DNA from: Hyalella azteca
Taxonomy: Eukaryota; Arthropoda; Malacostraca; Amphipoda; Hyalellidae
DNA length: 64,000 nucleotides
Direction: 5' to 3'
Assembly (NCBI RefSeq): GCF_000764305.2
Contig: NW_025941450.1
Span: forward strand, 59,109-123,108
A program made the position numbers and the translations under genes. Below the pieces are notes generated by a model, which was not told where the DNA came from, did not search any database, and saw only the letters and a list, made by a program, of their open reading frames with translations. Below are positions 23,421 to 36,444 of the stretch, in pieces. The stretch's first letter is position 1; every line of letters starts with the position of its first letter.

Positions 23421-23483
23421 AAAACAAGTTCTTAAAAAATCATCAATTTTTATTGAACTGATGATTGAGGATCAACGCGTTCA

Positions 23484-23603
23484 TGGATCAACACGGTTAT
23501 ATAACCTGCTGCAGTGGATGAACACGGTCATATAACCTACTGCAGTGGATCAACACGGTCATATAACCTACTGCAGTGGATCAACACGGTCATATAACTC
23601 ACT
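23484..23603. repeat. 31-bp minisatellite, about four copies
   Basis: Units carry GGATCAACACGGTCATATAA then CCTACTGCAGT. The last unit diverges after CATATAAC. The first units begin 60 bp after the ribozyme-like motif. Confidence 0.92.
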
Positions 23604-24302
23604 TCAGTTCAATTTAATTAAAGCTACTGAAGGGCTCTTAGCTTCTGAATGGCGTAGAGCGCTCGGCGAGAGCCCAGGTTGGCCGAATGGCTTTCAGGTT
23701 TTCAAAAATTTGTCATTCGTTTTCTTAAATTTATAATATTATATTTCCGAGATAAGATAGCATTTGAAACTAAAATACAAGGAATGGATGATCTATGCTG
23801 ACAATAATCAACAAATGAAAATGAGCAAATCATGATTAAAAACTTTATTTTACTTATATAATAACACGTACAAAATGACATTATACTATCGAAAAGAAGT
23901 TATCCCTGGAGGATTAATTCAATACTTACTTCCTCATTAGATAATAAAATATAATTAGAAGCATGAATATCAAGCATACAGTGCCACAGTGTAGCGCGTG
24001 CCATCGACTTGCTCAGAATTTTCTACTTATCAACAACTTCTTCGGCTAAAGATAAATATTTTGCGTTTGAAACGTTCTGAAAAAATTCCTGACTATGAGT
24101 AACTAATCGCAATATTTTCCACGAGCAAGTATATTTGCATGCATGAAAATTTTTAAAGATAACAGTGAATATTGCATAAAATTAAGTGAACAATATCAGT
24201 TTTGTGTAAACGAGAACCAAATCTAATACACTGACAATCGTGTGGCAGGACCAAGCTTTGGGGTCCTTTACTGATGTCAGCTAATCAGCTCTTGAAATCG
24301 GA

Positions 24303-24395
24303 CTAGTCTCATTAAGTCTCACTTGAGTCAGACTCTTCTCATTAACTCTCACTCGAGCCTGACTCTCCTCATTAAGTCTCACTCGGTTCTCAGCA
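24303..24395. repeat. 30-bp tandem repeat, three copies
   Basis: CTCATTAAGTCTCACTTGAG followed by TCAGACTCT-like sequence recurs three times with substitutions. Confidence 0.82.
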
Positions 24396-24526
24396 ACGCA
24401 CTTTAAAAGTCGAGCGTCTTTCTTCACTCGCTGAGCGGCCGAATCTCGATCAGCGGAGCGCGCGGTGTCGCGTAGCCTCGTTCACTGAACTTAGTTCTAT
24501 CATCTGCAGTGCGTTATAATTCATAG

Positions 24527-24752
24527 GGATTAATGCCGTGTGCAAGGATTAATGCCGTGCGCATGGATTAATGCCGTGCGCATGGATTAATGCAGTGCGC
24601 ATGGATTAATTACATGGGCATGGATTAATGCCGTGCGCATGGATTAATGTCGTGTGCATAGATTAATGACATGGGCATGGATTAATGCGTGCACATGGAT
24701 TAATGACATGGGCATGGATTAATGCCGTGCGCATGGATTAATGCTGATTGAA
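24527..24752. repeat. 19-bp minisatellite (GGATTAATGCCGTGCGCAT), about 12 copies
   Basis: Two variants alternate: GCCGTGCGCAT and GACATGGGCAT. The array ends at GATTAATGCTGATTG. Confidence 0.95.
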
Positions 24753-25085
24753 AGTTTCATTGTTTAAATGACAAATTAGTTTATTATGCTTAAGACGTTT
24801 CTTTGACTTGAGACATGAAAAGACAAGACAAATCATCATAGGAAAGAAGCATAAGCAGTTGCTCAATATTTCTACGATAATATCACCTCTCGACGCTCAC
24901 ATAAGAAATAATGTCTTTAGAGTCAACTTCTGTATCCTGGAATATTCATTTCAGAAAAAATCTCACAACAACACATCAAAACGTAGATATTTAAAGTTAC
25001 ACAATATTCATAGATTCTAATGAACTGTTAGATAATATTTTGCGAACAAAGATTCGTATAAATTTGTTTCTGTCTGTAGTTTTTT

Positions 25086-25225
25086 CATATCTTCATCGCT
25101 CTTTGTCCCTCATTCTCTCTCGATCTTTTTTCATCCCTCATTTTCTCTATCCTTCTCCATATCCCTCATTATTTCTATCCCTCTCCCATTCTCTTGCCCT
25201 CTCTCATAATCTCTCTCACCCTCAC
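25086..25225. repeat. Pyrimidine-rich low-complexity tract
   Basis: CTCT/CCCT-rich sequence with loose TCCCTCATTTTCTCTATCC-like units. The overlapping plus-strand frame (Ser/Leu/His-rich, to about 25438) starts upstream at a non-ATG codon and is an effect of composition. Confidence 0.8.
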
Positions 25226-25438
25226 TCAGTCAGACCGATATTCGCGCATCGCCCCTCATCGAAGCAAACAAAAGCGGTGTTGCCGGGCGGTCCTCGGAGG
25301 ATTCTCCCTCTGTTTTCCCTCTGTTTGCTGGTATTTTCCCTGAGGCAACACCCACTCAATGACATCAAGAGAAAGGAGGGAGGTTACGAGGACGTTTACA
25401 CGCTTATAAAACCGATAACAACTCATGAAAATTTATAA

Positions 25439-26885
25439 GAATATCAAAATTTAGCGTAAAAGTGGTAAAAAAATTAGTTGAATTATGTAAAAAGTAAATA
25501 CTCATCAGTTACCAAATGAAGATATAATTGCTTAGAATGAAAGTATCTGTGAAGAGCATTGAATAATAATCCATTTAAAATTCACCGATTATTTCTACAG
25601 TGACTGATATTTTCATTAATGAATTCGGTTCGAATAAATTTGGAACTTAAAGCACGCAAGCAAAGAATCGCTCAAGTTTGGGAAGCATTGAGAAATTATT
25701 TCATTAAATTATGTGCGTATCTATGTTATCAATCGATCTACATACTGTATATCCATGATATCTTTGTTAATTAAAAATTGACACGATATTAAGTGGGTTT
25801 GAAAAGCTCTGCATGAACCAATATTACTCAACCAAAGAGATCTACCCGTCCTTCGTTATGCAATATCCTATGGGCCAATAAAACGGCTCAGTAGGAGGAT
25901 CTGGAGACAGAATCTGGAGACATTGCAAGGATAACGTCGTCCCGGGGGCGCGGGCATTCAATTATCGAGGAAATATCGACTGGCAGTGACAAGTTAGTTG
26001 TTGCTGGGGAGCCGCCAACTCCAATGCTTCCAAATCAGAGAAATAGGAAATATCGGTTTAAAAATTACGTCGCTAAAACGATTGATGAAACGTGCGCTTT
26101 TGTGGCCCACTAAATGAGAGAAGTAAGAAGTATCGGCTGAGAGAGTATGTTTTTATTGTCGATAATCGATTGATAAACGAAAAACGAGATCTTCAACATT
26201 GATAAATATGATAAATTGCAATTATGAAAAAGATAGAGCAGCGAAGAGCACCCGTTTCAGGGGGTTGTGCAAAGCTAAACTTTGCATGCAAAAATTTAAA
26301 TTGAATTTTTCGCGTTAGGCTTCGTTTTAAATCGAAAAAAATACTTGTATAAAAAAGTTCGAATTCAGGTCGGAATGCTTTCATAAAATAAATTCAGAAA
26401 ACCATGCCACGGAATGGAAATTGTGTATTTTGAAATAGTTGCCACGAATGGAAAGCTCAAATATTTTAGGTTTTAGTCTGTATATTTGCATCGCGAACGT
26501 TAAAATAAAAACAACACCCGAACCATCGCCTCACAAAGAACCCCGTTTAAAGTAAAAAAAAATAAACAAAGAACTCGTCCCCGTAAAATCAAGTAAAGAC
26601 AATGTGAAGGAAACATGTAAACTGGGACAAAATGTCTCCCCTCGTACCGAGAATCTAGCCCTAGTGAAAACCTGGTATTCTATCCGCTATCCATCCACGA
26701 ATTCTTGGTCAAAATTCCAGACAAAAGAGTCAAGAGTTCGATGCAAAGCTCAATGTAGCAAGAGAACGACACTGTCCAACGATGCAATTTGATGCGAAAC
26801 ACGCATTGAAGAAGCGGAAACCGATGAGGCATGGAAGCGTGCATGGGACGTGAAATATCCACAGCTGAGGATATCAGGATATTGA
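25439..26885. other. No gene seen
   Basis: AT-rich with short open frames on both strands but no recognisable protein. A GC-richer patch lies at 25.86-26.05 kb. Confidence 0.45.
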
Positions 26886-27110
26886 TGGCTTAGAGCAGGA
26901 TGCGAGAGAGCTGCTTCACCGTAAATACTTTGGCTTAGAGCAGGATGCGAGAGATCTGCTTCACCGTAAATACTTTGGCTTAGAGCAGGATGCGTGAGAG
27001 CTGCTTCACCGTAAATACTTTGGCTTAGAGCAGGATGCGTGAGAGCTGCTTCACCGTAAACACTTTGGCTTAGAGCAGGATGCGTGAGAGCTGCTTCATC
27101 ATAAATAATT
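26886..27110. repeat. 45-bp minisatellite, five copies
   Basis: Units begin at 26886, 26931, 26976, 27021 and 27066 with TGGCTTAGAGCAGGATGCGT then GAGAGCTGCTTCACCGTAAA. The 45-bp period is divisible by three and produces a minus-strand open frame with YGEAALTHPALSQS repeats. No flanking similarity supports a real protein. Confidence 0.95.
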
Positions 27111-29620
27111 AAATAAATAATAAGTGTAGCAATGAACCGAAGCAATACTGATTAAACTGAGGTTAATACTGCAAATTAACTGACGTAGAACTTATTAAAG
27201 TAGATTAACATTATTATATTATGCATGTAATAGTGAATAAACTTGGGTCAAACTGCAAACGTAATGAAGTAAAAAATACTGGATCGAAACCGAATTAAGA
27301 GGATCGTGTTTGCCTGCAACGATCGCAATCGTAAATCACCTAGCGTCACCACAAACTGACATTAATGAATGATAATATCGAAAAGTTTCATCGATTCTAA
27401 AAACTTCTGCCTTTTAAGTGTAGGTTTCAACACGATCGGAAACTATAACTTCTTGCGAGACATCGAACAAAGTTTTTAGGAGCAGAAGTGAAGGCAATTA
27501 ATTTTGGCTTGTCGAGGCTATCAAATGCAGCTCAGTGTCCGTTTTTCTCTTCTGAGATCAAGACGGAAAAACTTGAAATTTGTTGGAACTCTCGGGAAGC
27601 GACTAGGGCAGGAAGAAGGACTTTGATCTATTGCAGTTGGGGTTTGATAGATGAACGCCTCTGCAGGTTGATTGCCGAGGACGGCCAATTGATTGCCTCT
27701 CACTTGGGGATTGAAGGGATTGAATTGCACGAGGGGTACGACGCTAATTTTCTTTGAGAATATGTGGTTTCACAAATATTTCAACAAATGATCTAAATTG
27801 AATGCGGGATTCATTTGAATAAAATAATTGAAGAAAGACATTTCAAGGTAATCAAAAACACAATTTTATTTAACTAAAAAAATGAACTATAAAATTACAA
27901 ATTGAATTCCTATATTCACCTGATTAAAAACATATTTTTTTATGTTATTGAGCATCAAACGATGCTACTCAAACTATAGCGTGTGACTTAGAATTACTGT
28001 ATGTTGTTGATATGTAAAAATTAATCAAAATCGGCAAACAAATTTCTCTATTTCATCATCGAGTATAACAAATTTTTCCGAAATTCCCTGTCTTCCGAAA
28101 TCGATCCAAAATGAGGATGAGGCTCCTTAAAATATTCATTAGTATAGATGTATTCCCGGATATTTATTCCCGGAAACATTCCCAATTTTCAAGTTTCTTT
28201 TTATAATTTTAAAAGTTGCTTTGAGTTTCGTTTCGGCAACGAACACTGTACATTAATGCATGCGGGGAAACTCCTCATTAATGGTTTATCAGAACCTAAA
28301 ATGTCATCATTTTGGATAAAGTGATATGATTTGGTCATAATTTGGTCAGTTGTGAATGACTCAATTTCGAAGCCATTACAATTATATTACTAGCTCATTT
28401 TAATGATAAGATTGATATTTATATTTCTACCACAAAGCCTGATATCGGAAGCTTACAATCTCCGGCTTCGTGTTGACAGCATGACTGACTCGGTCCCTAT
28501 AGACTGGACGGAAATTTGAAACTATATCGTTTGATTTTTGATGATTCACATTTTACAGTTTATCGTGATCAGAAAATTGTCCAAAAATTGATATTCAAAT
28601 CTCTTCAATGACCAAGTCAGTCACTATTGACGGGATAAAAAATATAAATAGATTATGTCTACTCATTTATGATAATTCGTTTTTCCCCAATTATCAACAC
28701 TTTTAAAGTGTTATCGACATGACTGAGTCAGTGGCTATAGACGTCAGAACTCACCTGCCCCTGAGGACAAGTCCCGCGACGTCATTCCAATCAGGAAGGA
28801 CTAACCGATTCCCAGATTCCTGGATTCCAGGACGTCGCAAACGACCGGTAATTGCCACCGAGATTGGGAATTATCTGAACGACAGACGGCAACGTGTCGA
28901 CATGTCGCTAAATCAGTCCTCAGCTGCTGTCTGCTGCCTAGATAACTTGATAAAATTCTTTATCGTGAATACATAACTCGATGAAACTCATCAATGAATT
29001 CCTATATAGAATCTTTACTCGCATATTATAATAGAATGGACAACTTGATAAAACTTCTTAATATATTACAAAATAACCCTTCAATTGCATATCATAATTG
29101 AAAGTTGTATACTCATGTTCGCATGTCATAATTTAACTTGCGTAAAGTCATATATGATTTCATTGTACATCTCGAGGACAAGTGCACGAGTGTCATTTAA
29201 TAAATAAGCTGCCTAATTCATGAAATATATAGCTATTTATTAAAGAATGCTTAAAATAACAAATTACTTCCATCTAGAGCTTATTAATTGTTAAAAATGG
29301 AAGAGAGGTTTCGTTTTAAAAGTTCCTCTAGCTTTTCTATTCTTCATCAACCGGTTTACTGTCGTATTATATACTTTGTTTACAAACCACTGCTACAATT
29401 CGAATATGAAAGAAAATTTTTTTAATTTGAATAGTTCTGCTTAAAACGTCACAGAAATTTCGAACCAGAAAGCTTACTCGAATTTATCGTCATTTGTGAT
29501 GATGAATTTCAGTCATTTGTAGGCCTTCGATAAAACACGAATTTGAGATTTTCCTTTGAGGCCGCAAGGTCCGATTATCCGGAGAGCTTGAAGAGATTAA
29601 ACGCAAGCAAAGACGAAATT
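27111..29620. other. No supported gene; two weak coding-like patches and a loose repeat
   Basis: Two GC-richer patches are open in one or more frames: 27488-27757 (no ATG; begins at GTG; ends ...LHEGYDANFL) and 28719-28976 (ATG start; no recognised domain). The first has a TTTTTCTCTTCTGAG acceptor-like string at 27543-27557. A degenerate ACATGACTGA(C/G)TCAGT...CTATAGAC element recurs near 28480, 28610 and 28715. None of this is enough for a gene call. Confidence 0.4.
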
Positions 29621-29732
29621 CGCAGCTCAATTAAGTACACGTAGCTATAGCGGCTGATTTCTCGTCTGTGATTGGTGGGTTTAGGTTGAAAAGCTGTTAG
29701 TGATTGGTTGAAGGAGTTACGAGCTCGTAACT
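29621..29732 (-). repeat. Dispersed repeat family C, copy 1
   Basis: On the minus strand this reads CGTAACTCCTTCAACCAATC, then AGCTTTTCAACC, CCACCAATCACAGACGAGAA and CTACGTGTACTTA. It matches the plus-strand copy at 46.4 kb over nearly its whole length. I see no coding content or terminal repeats, so the class is unknown. Confidence 0.8.
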
Positions 29733-30143
29733 ATTTTCGATATTACGGTCTTAGGGCATCAAACAAGGACAGATTTGGGCCATTTGTGTGACAGAACCGC
29801 AGGCGCTACTATATATATCGTAGTCAAAGCTTGACAACTGATCAACAGCATGGACATTTCTGGCTACAAAATGCTTACATTGCATTAAAAACTTTTCAAT
29901 TTGGCGGAGAGAATTTTTTTCAATAGAATTTTATAGATTTTGTTTTAAGAAGATTTAAGATTAGGAATATAAAATGATCTGGTTATCAAATACATGCATT
30001 AAAAATGCGTTCTCTTATGATAAACATGCAGCATTGATGACTCATAATATATCAATACATTTGTAATTATGCGCTAGTAATTATACAGTCATTTACAGTC
30101 TGGAAATGTAAAAAACAGCGTGGGAATATGCATCTGTTTCATT

Positions 30144-30371
30144 CAGTAACACAGCGCCGTGCCCGATGCCCCTCCAGCCCACGTGTCCAGTAACACAGCG
30201 CCGTGCCCGATGCCCCTCCAGCCCACGTGTCCAGTAACACAGCGCCGTGCCCGATGCCCCTCCAGCCCACGTGCCCAGTAACACAGCGCCGTGCCCGATG
30301 CCCCTCCAGCCCACGTGCCCAGTAACACAGCGCCGTGCCTGATGCCCTCCAGCCCAAGTGCCCAGTAACAC
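30144..30371. repeat. 44-bp GC-rich minisatellite, about five copies
   Basis: Units at 30144, 30188, 30232, 30276 and 30320, with a partial at 30363, read CAGTAACACAGCGCCGTGCC then CGATGCCCCTCCAGCCCACG. Minus-strand open frames (HRARRCVTGHVGW and similar) run through it in several registers, which argues against coding. Confidence 0.95.
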
Positions 30372-30469
30372 ACAGTTGGCCGGTATTGCGAGTTCATCGT
30401 TGTGTTTTACTCTCGTAATTACGAGCTCCATTAACGTCTCATTAGTAGGCACCTCCTCCTGCGCGGCGC

Positions 30470-30725
30470 AGCTCATGTAAGTTCTTGGGGATTTTTTTCA
30501 GAGTTTTTTTTTACGCCATTTAAGGAAAAAATGTATGAGCATCCCAGCGGGGTAACTCATGTAAGTTCTTAGGGATTCTCTAAGTTTTTTACGTTGTTTT
30601 AGGGTAGGATGTGAGAGCATCCCAGCGGGGTAACTCATGCAAGTTCTTAAGGATCTCCAAGTTTTTTACGTTGTTTTAGGGTAGGATGTGAGAGCGTACC
30701 AGCGAGGCAGCTCATGTAAGTGTAA
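30470..30725. repeat. Tandem repeat of about 78-80 bp, three copies
   Basis: Units contain CTCATGTAAGTTCTTAGGGA, GTTTTTTACGTTGTTTTAGG and GATGTGAGAGCATCCCAGCG. It starts 100 bp after the 44-bp array, so two unrelated arrays sit almost side by side. Confidence 0.88.
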
Positions 30726-31551
30726 GTTCAGAGCAGCGCAAACGATCATTTGAAGTAAATGCCCACAGGTGTTTGCTTTTGCGAGCGAAAGTATCGGCTA
30801 AATTATATAAAAATTGATTGCATTATTGTCCAATCAGCAGTATATTGCTATCCCGTTGTTAAATCAGCTCTGTAAGCTCAGCAATGAAATGCAACTATCC
30901 GAGAATAATTTTCGATTTGGAAAATCGGTTGTCGGAATCAAGTTTGCGGAGCATTTTAGACCATTCTTAATCATCCTCTTAATGGCTTGCAGGATTTTAT
31001 CTATAATAATTTGAACTTCCTACAATGTTTTACATTTTCGGCTAGAGTTAGATCAATGAGATGCAGGCTCATTGCAGAACTGTTTCCGTGTGCAGCACCC
31101 AGAGTTGAAATTGATAAATTTCAAGTATATTCAATAAACAAATGAAGGTACTAGACTTTTAGGCATTGCCTCATTTTCTTCAAACAAGAGTCCAATATCG
31201 TAATACAGTTAAAGATTACTAAATTGTATTCAAATACCTGCGACTGGAGCATTGTTCTCGCACAGGCTATGCTAATTAATTGTCTCATTAAGTGCGAAAT
31301 TTAAAGAAATCCCGTATATCTTCGGAAAAATAATGTATACTGAATATTTTATACATTCGAATATTTGAATTTATATTCGAAAATTTACGTTCAATGCTAG
31401 CATCAACGACAGAGCTTTCAAAGCTTACATTCAAAAAGTTTTCCTTCATCGAATTGTGAGAAAATAACAACAGTTTATGATTAGAAACAGATAAAGCATA
31501 CACAGCTAATTAAATATTTTATCTCCAAACACGAACGTTTAGATAAAAATA
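30726..31551. other. No gene seen
   Basis: AT-rich, no recognised open frame or array. Confidence 0.45.
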
Positions 31552-32064
31552 TACGTTTAAAAATTACTTTTTAAAGACAACACTTCCAAAGAATCCAGTA
31601 TCTCCAATCTTACAGATGTACAATGAATTTCTCATCTAATTTTCGAAAATTAAAAAAATTACCTTTTCAATTTTTTAAATATATATAAAATTTTTTTAAT
31701 ATATAAATTTTTTTCAAAATTATTTATTCTGTTAATTGATTCGTGCATTGCCTCTGATTTCACACCAGTGTGCAAAATTTCAGATCAATTAGACAGGTAA
31801 AAGTGTGTCAAATATCAGTTATAAGATTTGTAGCTGACGAAATTATTTTTTCAATTTTTTTAATATTGAAAATTTTTTTTTTAATTTCTAAAATCATTTA
31901 TTTTGACATTTGATTCATGCATTGTCTCCAACTTTACACAAGTTGACAAAATTTCAGATCGATAGGATAAGTAGAAGTGTATTAAATTTTGATTACAAGA
32001 TTTGTAGCAGACAGACAGACAGACAGACAGACAAGAAGTGAAGTTAAAGAGAAGTGTTGTAAAA
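31552..32064 (+). mobile_element. Dispersed repeat family B, copy 1
   Basis: It begins ACGTTTAAAAATTACTTTTT with an AAGACAACACTTCCAAAGAA stem-loop segment. Two related segments of about 130-150 bp follow, each with TTATTCTGTTAATTGATTCG-like and GCAAAATTTCAGATC-like blocks. It ends with a CAGA run and AAGTGAAGTTAAAGAGAAGT. The tail (AAATTTCAGATCGATAGGA... then CAGACAGA) resembles 3' ends of non-LTR retroelements in general style; that class assignment is an inference. Confidence 0.7.
32008..32033. repeat. CAGA microsatellite
   Basis: Six CAGA units sit at the tail of the family B copy. The same place in the 51-kb copy has only a short CAGACAAACAAACAAGCAA. Confidence 0.9.
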
Positions 32065-33804
32065 TGTTAAATTCCAAATAAAACAACGAACAAATCTCAG
32101 CACAATGTCAGAGAAGGAGCAAAAACGGAACCCCACATAACGGTTATTGTAGCTGTATTTTATTATCTTCATTTTATTTCATTCCATTAATATCATTCAT
32201 CTGTATTGAATCAAAAAATGCAGAGGTAACATCGCTGGAAGGAACTAACCTCGACCTCAGTGAGCGGAAGGCATCGAAAAACAGCGAGGAACAACTCAGG
32301 ATGGTTTCTATTTTTGTATTACATTGTATTTTCGTTACTATTAAATTTATTAAATTCCATTAATAATGCAATTTCGTTTAAATTCCAAATCACTGAAAGG
32401 AACTAACCTCGACCTCAATCAGACGAAGGCAGCGCAAACGTGCTGGGCGGCCGCTGGTTCCGGGATTGACAAAACAATGCTTGGCTCCTGACTGCTGCAG
32501 CGTAAATAACCTGCCCTGGCATTGTGCTCGGGTGAAATGCAACGACTTAGCTGACCTGATCACACGCGACTGTCTTGACACAAGTGCCATCTCATGGTCA
32601 GATTATAAAGCGTACGTCTGAAGCCTGATTTAAATCAAGCTTAAAGTCTCACTTGCACACAACCCAGGACCTCCAAGTCTAATCTACATATAATTTAAAG
32701 CTTTAACAAATCACTTAGATACAGCCAAGGATTTGAAGGAAATGTATATTCAAATATACTGTAATTTACTCAAACAAAATATTGCATTAAATTAGACACG
32801 ACATGGTGATTTCTACTCGAGTTGCAATTTATCCATAGATAAATAAGTGGAAAATCTAATTAACAAACTTCATGATTTCTTATTTAAATTCGATCACAAT
32901 TCCTACATTTTATATGGGATCTAATTATCTTCCCGGCGTCTTTATATTATCAGTTATGGCACTGACAAAACATTTAGTAACAATGAAACAAAATATATTT
33001 AAAGTAACATGGCTAATAAAGTAAAAATTCTTTCACACTTTAACTTCAACACACGAATAAAAAATCCAAGAGAAGCGAAACGCACGGTAGCAAATTGCAC
33101 GCAAGTCTTGCAGATTTTAGAAGTTCAGGCCACGCCTGCCGCTGTACGTTATGGGCCGTCGGTCTGACGTGTGTTCGTTGCGGTATGTAGGGGTAGAGGA
33201 TGAGCACTAAGTAGGAAGGATATCGTGTGTAGATTTATGGATCCTCAGCATCTACCCCGAATTTTATGGTCCCGAGGCTCACTAGGAATGAGTTTTCATT
33301 GATCCTTTGGTATCCACGGTACGCAAGTTTACGACTCAGCCTGCAGAAGCGGGCATAGATGCCCTCAATTCACGGAATTTGGTCCATTGAAGCACAATTT
33401 TAATACGGCATGGAGGGAGCTTAATCTCGATTACATGTTTCCTCAGTCAATATCAACACGTCGCTTCATGGGCGTACTTCAACACAGTTTACGATCTGCG
33501 TGGCAATTTATGGCGTAGCCTTGCCGACAGCCTTCTCGGGGGCTGAAGGAAGCCTAGAAAATACAGCTACGCTTTTCAAGGAGGTGTAATGAAAGCATGA
33601 AGTGACGAAGCGTAGTTTAAACATTTAGTTTTATTTGACTATCCGGCACTAGGAAACGTTACTTTTTGATCTGAAGAAATCAAGTTCAAAATCATTCAGT
33701 TTAGGCAGAGGGGAAAATATCGTCGAAAGCCAATAACCTTGCGCTTACTTGAACCACACTTATCGCAATCAACTTGCCAGGGGTCGTACTACATATTAAT
33801 AATT
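32065..33804. other. No gene seen; short direct duplication
   Basis: GGAAGGAACTAACCTCGACC (32237) recurs as AAAGGAACTAACCTCGACCT (32396), about 160 bp apart, each followed by CA(G/A)T and GAAGGCA. The GC-richer block at 33.1-33.55 kb shows no recognised open frame. Confidence 0.45.
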
Positions 33805-33963
33805 TGCGTTTAAAAATTACTTTTTAGAGACAACACTTCTAAAGAGGCCAGTGTCTCCGATGTTACTAATGTACAATAAATAATTTTTTTAATATTAAAA
33901 ATTATTTTGAAAAATCTTTTTTAATTAAAAAAAAATCTAAATTATTTATTCTGTCAATTGATT
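33805..33963 (+). mobile_element. Dispersed repeat family B, copy 2 (truncated)
   Basis: Starts GCGTTTAAAAATTACTTTTT, keeps AGAGACAACACTTCTAAAGA and CCAGTGTCTCCGATGTTAC, and stops after TTCTGTCAATTGATTA. At that point sequence of repeat family C begins, so one element interrupts or abuts the other. Confidence 0.75.
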
Positions 33964-34045
33964 ATCACAAACGAGGAATCGGCCGCTAAGTGTACATGGG
34001 CCGCTACATGTACTTAGACTGCTACGTATACTTGGGCGAATTTTA
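33964..34045 (+). repeat. Dispersed repeat family C, copy 2 (partial)
   Basis: ATCACAAACGAGGAATCGGC and GCTACATGTACTTAG align with the right-hand part of the 46.4-kb copy. A GGCCGCTA(A/C)(G/A)TGTAC element is locally repeated about three times. Confidence 0.6.
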
Positions 34046-34252
34046 ATATTACTGCCCCTGATAACTGTGATCATTATGACGCTCAGGTAACGCGGCCTGG
34101 GCTGTCGACACACAAGTTGAGCGACGTTGTCGCCAGTTGTCGGGGACGCATCTCGCGATGTCAACAACCAGCGACACAGCGCTAATCTTTGACAAGCGCC
34201 AGCCTGCACGATCGCACCACCAAGACCTCAGGACCGAAGTGACGTTCTGAAA

Positions 34253-34419
34253 CTTGGTGGGGAGATGTGAGGGTGAGGGGACTGGTGGGGAGATGTGAGG
34301 GTGAGGGGACTGGTGGGGAGATGTGAGGGTGAGGGGACTGGTGGGAGATGTGAGGGTGAGGGGACTGGTGGGGAGATGTGAGGGTGAGGGGACTGGTGGG
34401 GAGATTTGTGGGCGAGGAG
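34253..34419. repeat. 28-bp G-rich minisatellite, about six copies
   Basis: Units read ACTGGTGGGGAGATGTGAGG then GTGAGGGG, with one unit lacking a G. Each plus-strand unit has three runs of three or four G, so consecutive units satisfy the simple rule for G-quadruplex formation. Minus-strand frames encode Ser/Pro/His-rich repeats that I consider spurious. Confidence 0.95.
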
Positions 34420-36444
34420 GCTGGCGGGAAGAAGCTGATGTGTGGTAGGAAGTTGCAAAGGAGATGTGTAAATTGCATATGCATTGACAGCATATGCGAA
34501 GTACATGACTATGATAACAAATACATCGATAGACTAGTTGGTAAAATTCAACGTAAGCCTGAAATTCAAATAGTTATTGAGAGTTAATTGGATACAAGAG
34601 TTGCATGGTGGGAGCAAAGGTTTGATGGAGAGTGGGCCAACGGGACACGGGAACTGATAACTGTGTACAACTTTATTTCCATCGGCAAGTACACGTACAT
34701 CTGAATAGCACTTAGGCACGTTCACGTGCATTAGTATGACTACAGTAGGCACTATAGTTCATGCACGCCACAACCACCAAAGGTACCAAGTTGTTCCAAA
34801 AAAACAAGGATGAAGTCATAGAGAATATTAGACGGCATCGCGTTCTTTCTAGCGCAGCAGGATTGCGAAGTGGCGTAAGACGCTCTGGATCTGGGACAAA
34901 GACACGCATTCACGACAACGGAATGAAGTCTTTGTAGTCTTTGTATGGATCATACCAAGGAGCTTTGCCTATAATAGTCGCGGGTATGATTCAGGGCCTG
35001 TAAAATTCAGGGGAACTGTCTCTGAATAAATTAAGTTCTGGATTGCTCCTTTTAAACATCTCATGATAACGTATTAAAGAAATGTAGTAAACGTTTATAC
35101 TGTGCATCAACTAATTTATACACTAGATTCGGGTAACAACACAGAACGGAAAGTTGTTTGAAAGTTAAATTGATATTTTTTAATCAGTGTATAAAATTCA
35201 CATTGTGAATCAATTATCATTTATGTTTAGTGAGTTCAATGAACGAAACTTTCAAGAAATACTATATTCCAACTTTGGCCAACATTAAACATGTAAATAA
35301 TCGAGGATCATATATGTTTTCTTTGTATAAACATTTATATCCACAATTCTTGTCTAGTGCGCTCCGATAATTTTCTCAGATGGCATGTTCCATTTTACAT
35401 TCTCCGGGTTCTCTCGTTGTACTCGAAGAAAGAAGACGTTTTTCCTATCCCAAGAAAGGGTGCTTGTGGTGTTTTTTTAAGACCTAAAGCAGCGAAGTCG
35501 ATAGCCATACCGACGGCAGGCGACAATAAGCACCGACATATCAGGCTAGTGGCGGGCAGAGCAGTCGTGTTGCAAGATAAAGATGTAGCCTCAAGCAGCG
35601 GCTGTAGATTAACAGTTCTGCTAATGATAACACTGCTGGTTGTTCACAGTCTATATCCGCAATCCTAAAGTATAGAGTGAAACATAACAGCATCTTTCCC
35701 TGAGTCAGGAATAAAGTTTTTAATTTGTTGGGCCAAAGAGGGATTTTTTTACCATTTTTACCAGGGAACCGGATTTTTTTACCATTTTGCAGAGAACGTG
35801 AAATGCTCACAGTTCTGATTGTAAGAATTTTCGTAACTCAAAACTGAAATTTTTTCAGCTACTTGCCAAGTTATCTGGGCAGTCTTTATGATTATTCCTT
35901 TCCATTTACACTTCACACTCGGCAGATCCAACATTATCGGCTGTTTGATGTGTGTAATATATTGAATGGGGAAGATTTATTCATGACCCGCGCGTATGAA
36001 CACAAGGTAAAGAAATGAATTAATTTAACCAAAGTACTATCATGAACCGTGTTCGCGAAAAATTGAATTAGCTTTCAAAAACTTATTCCACGTATTACTC
36101 ATCAAAGTGATAAAATGTAAATTTATTCAATCATTAGAATGATCAGTCGTATTGCCAGGTACGAAAATGATTCTATAGTAAATTATTTCGTTACTTTTCA
36201 ATGCACAAATACTATTACTCAAAGCATTCACGACATTATAACATGTGCACTAAGTTCTGATAGCGATAAAAACAGCACCGTTATTTATAGACATTGTGAC
36301 AAATGTTCAATAACAGCAATAAATTGAGTCTAGAAAAATCCAATTAAAAGTTACGTGTTTACCAGAGCCTGAACTTCTGGTCCGCAAGCGTCCGCTGCAA
36401 AGCCGGACTTAGCAGCGCTGCAAACTCGGTATGCAGAAATTGGC
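34420..36444. other. No gene seen
   Basis: Mixed composition. An open frame at 35357-35668 starts at a non-ATG codon and shows no recognised domain. A direct repeat of GGATTTTTTTACCATTTT occurs at 35741 and 35771. Confidence 0.45.

Noticed and set aside
28719..28976. 85-codon ATG-started frame
   Set aside because: No recognised domain, and its start lies within a loosely repeated element; kept only as a note in the region entry.
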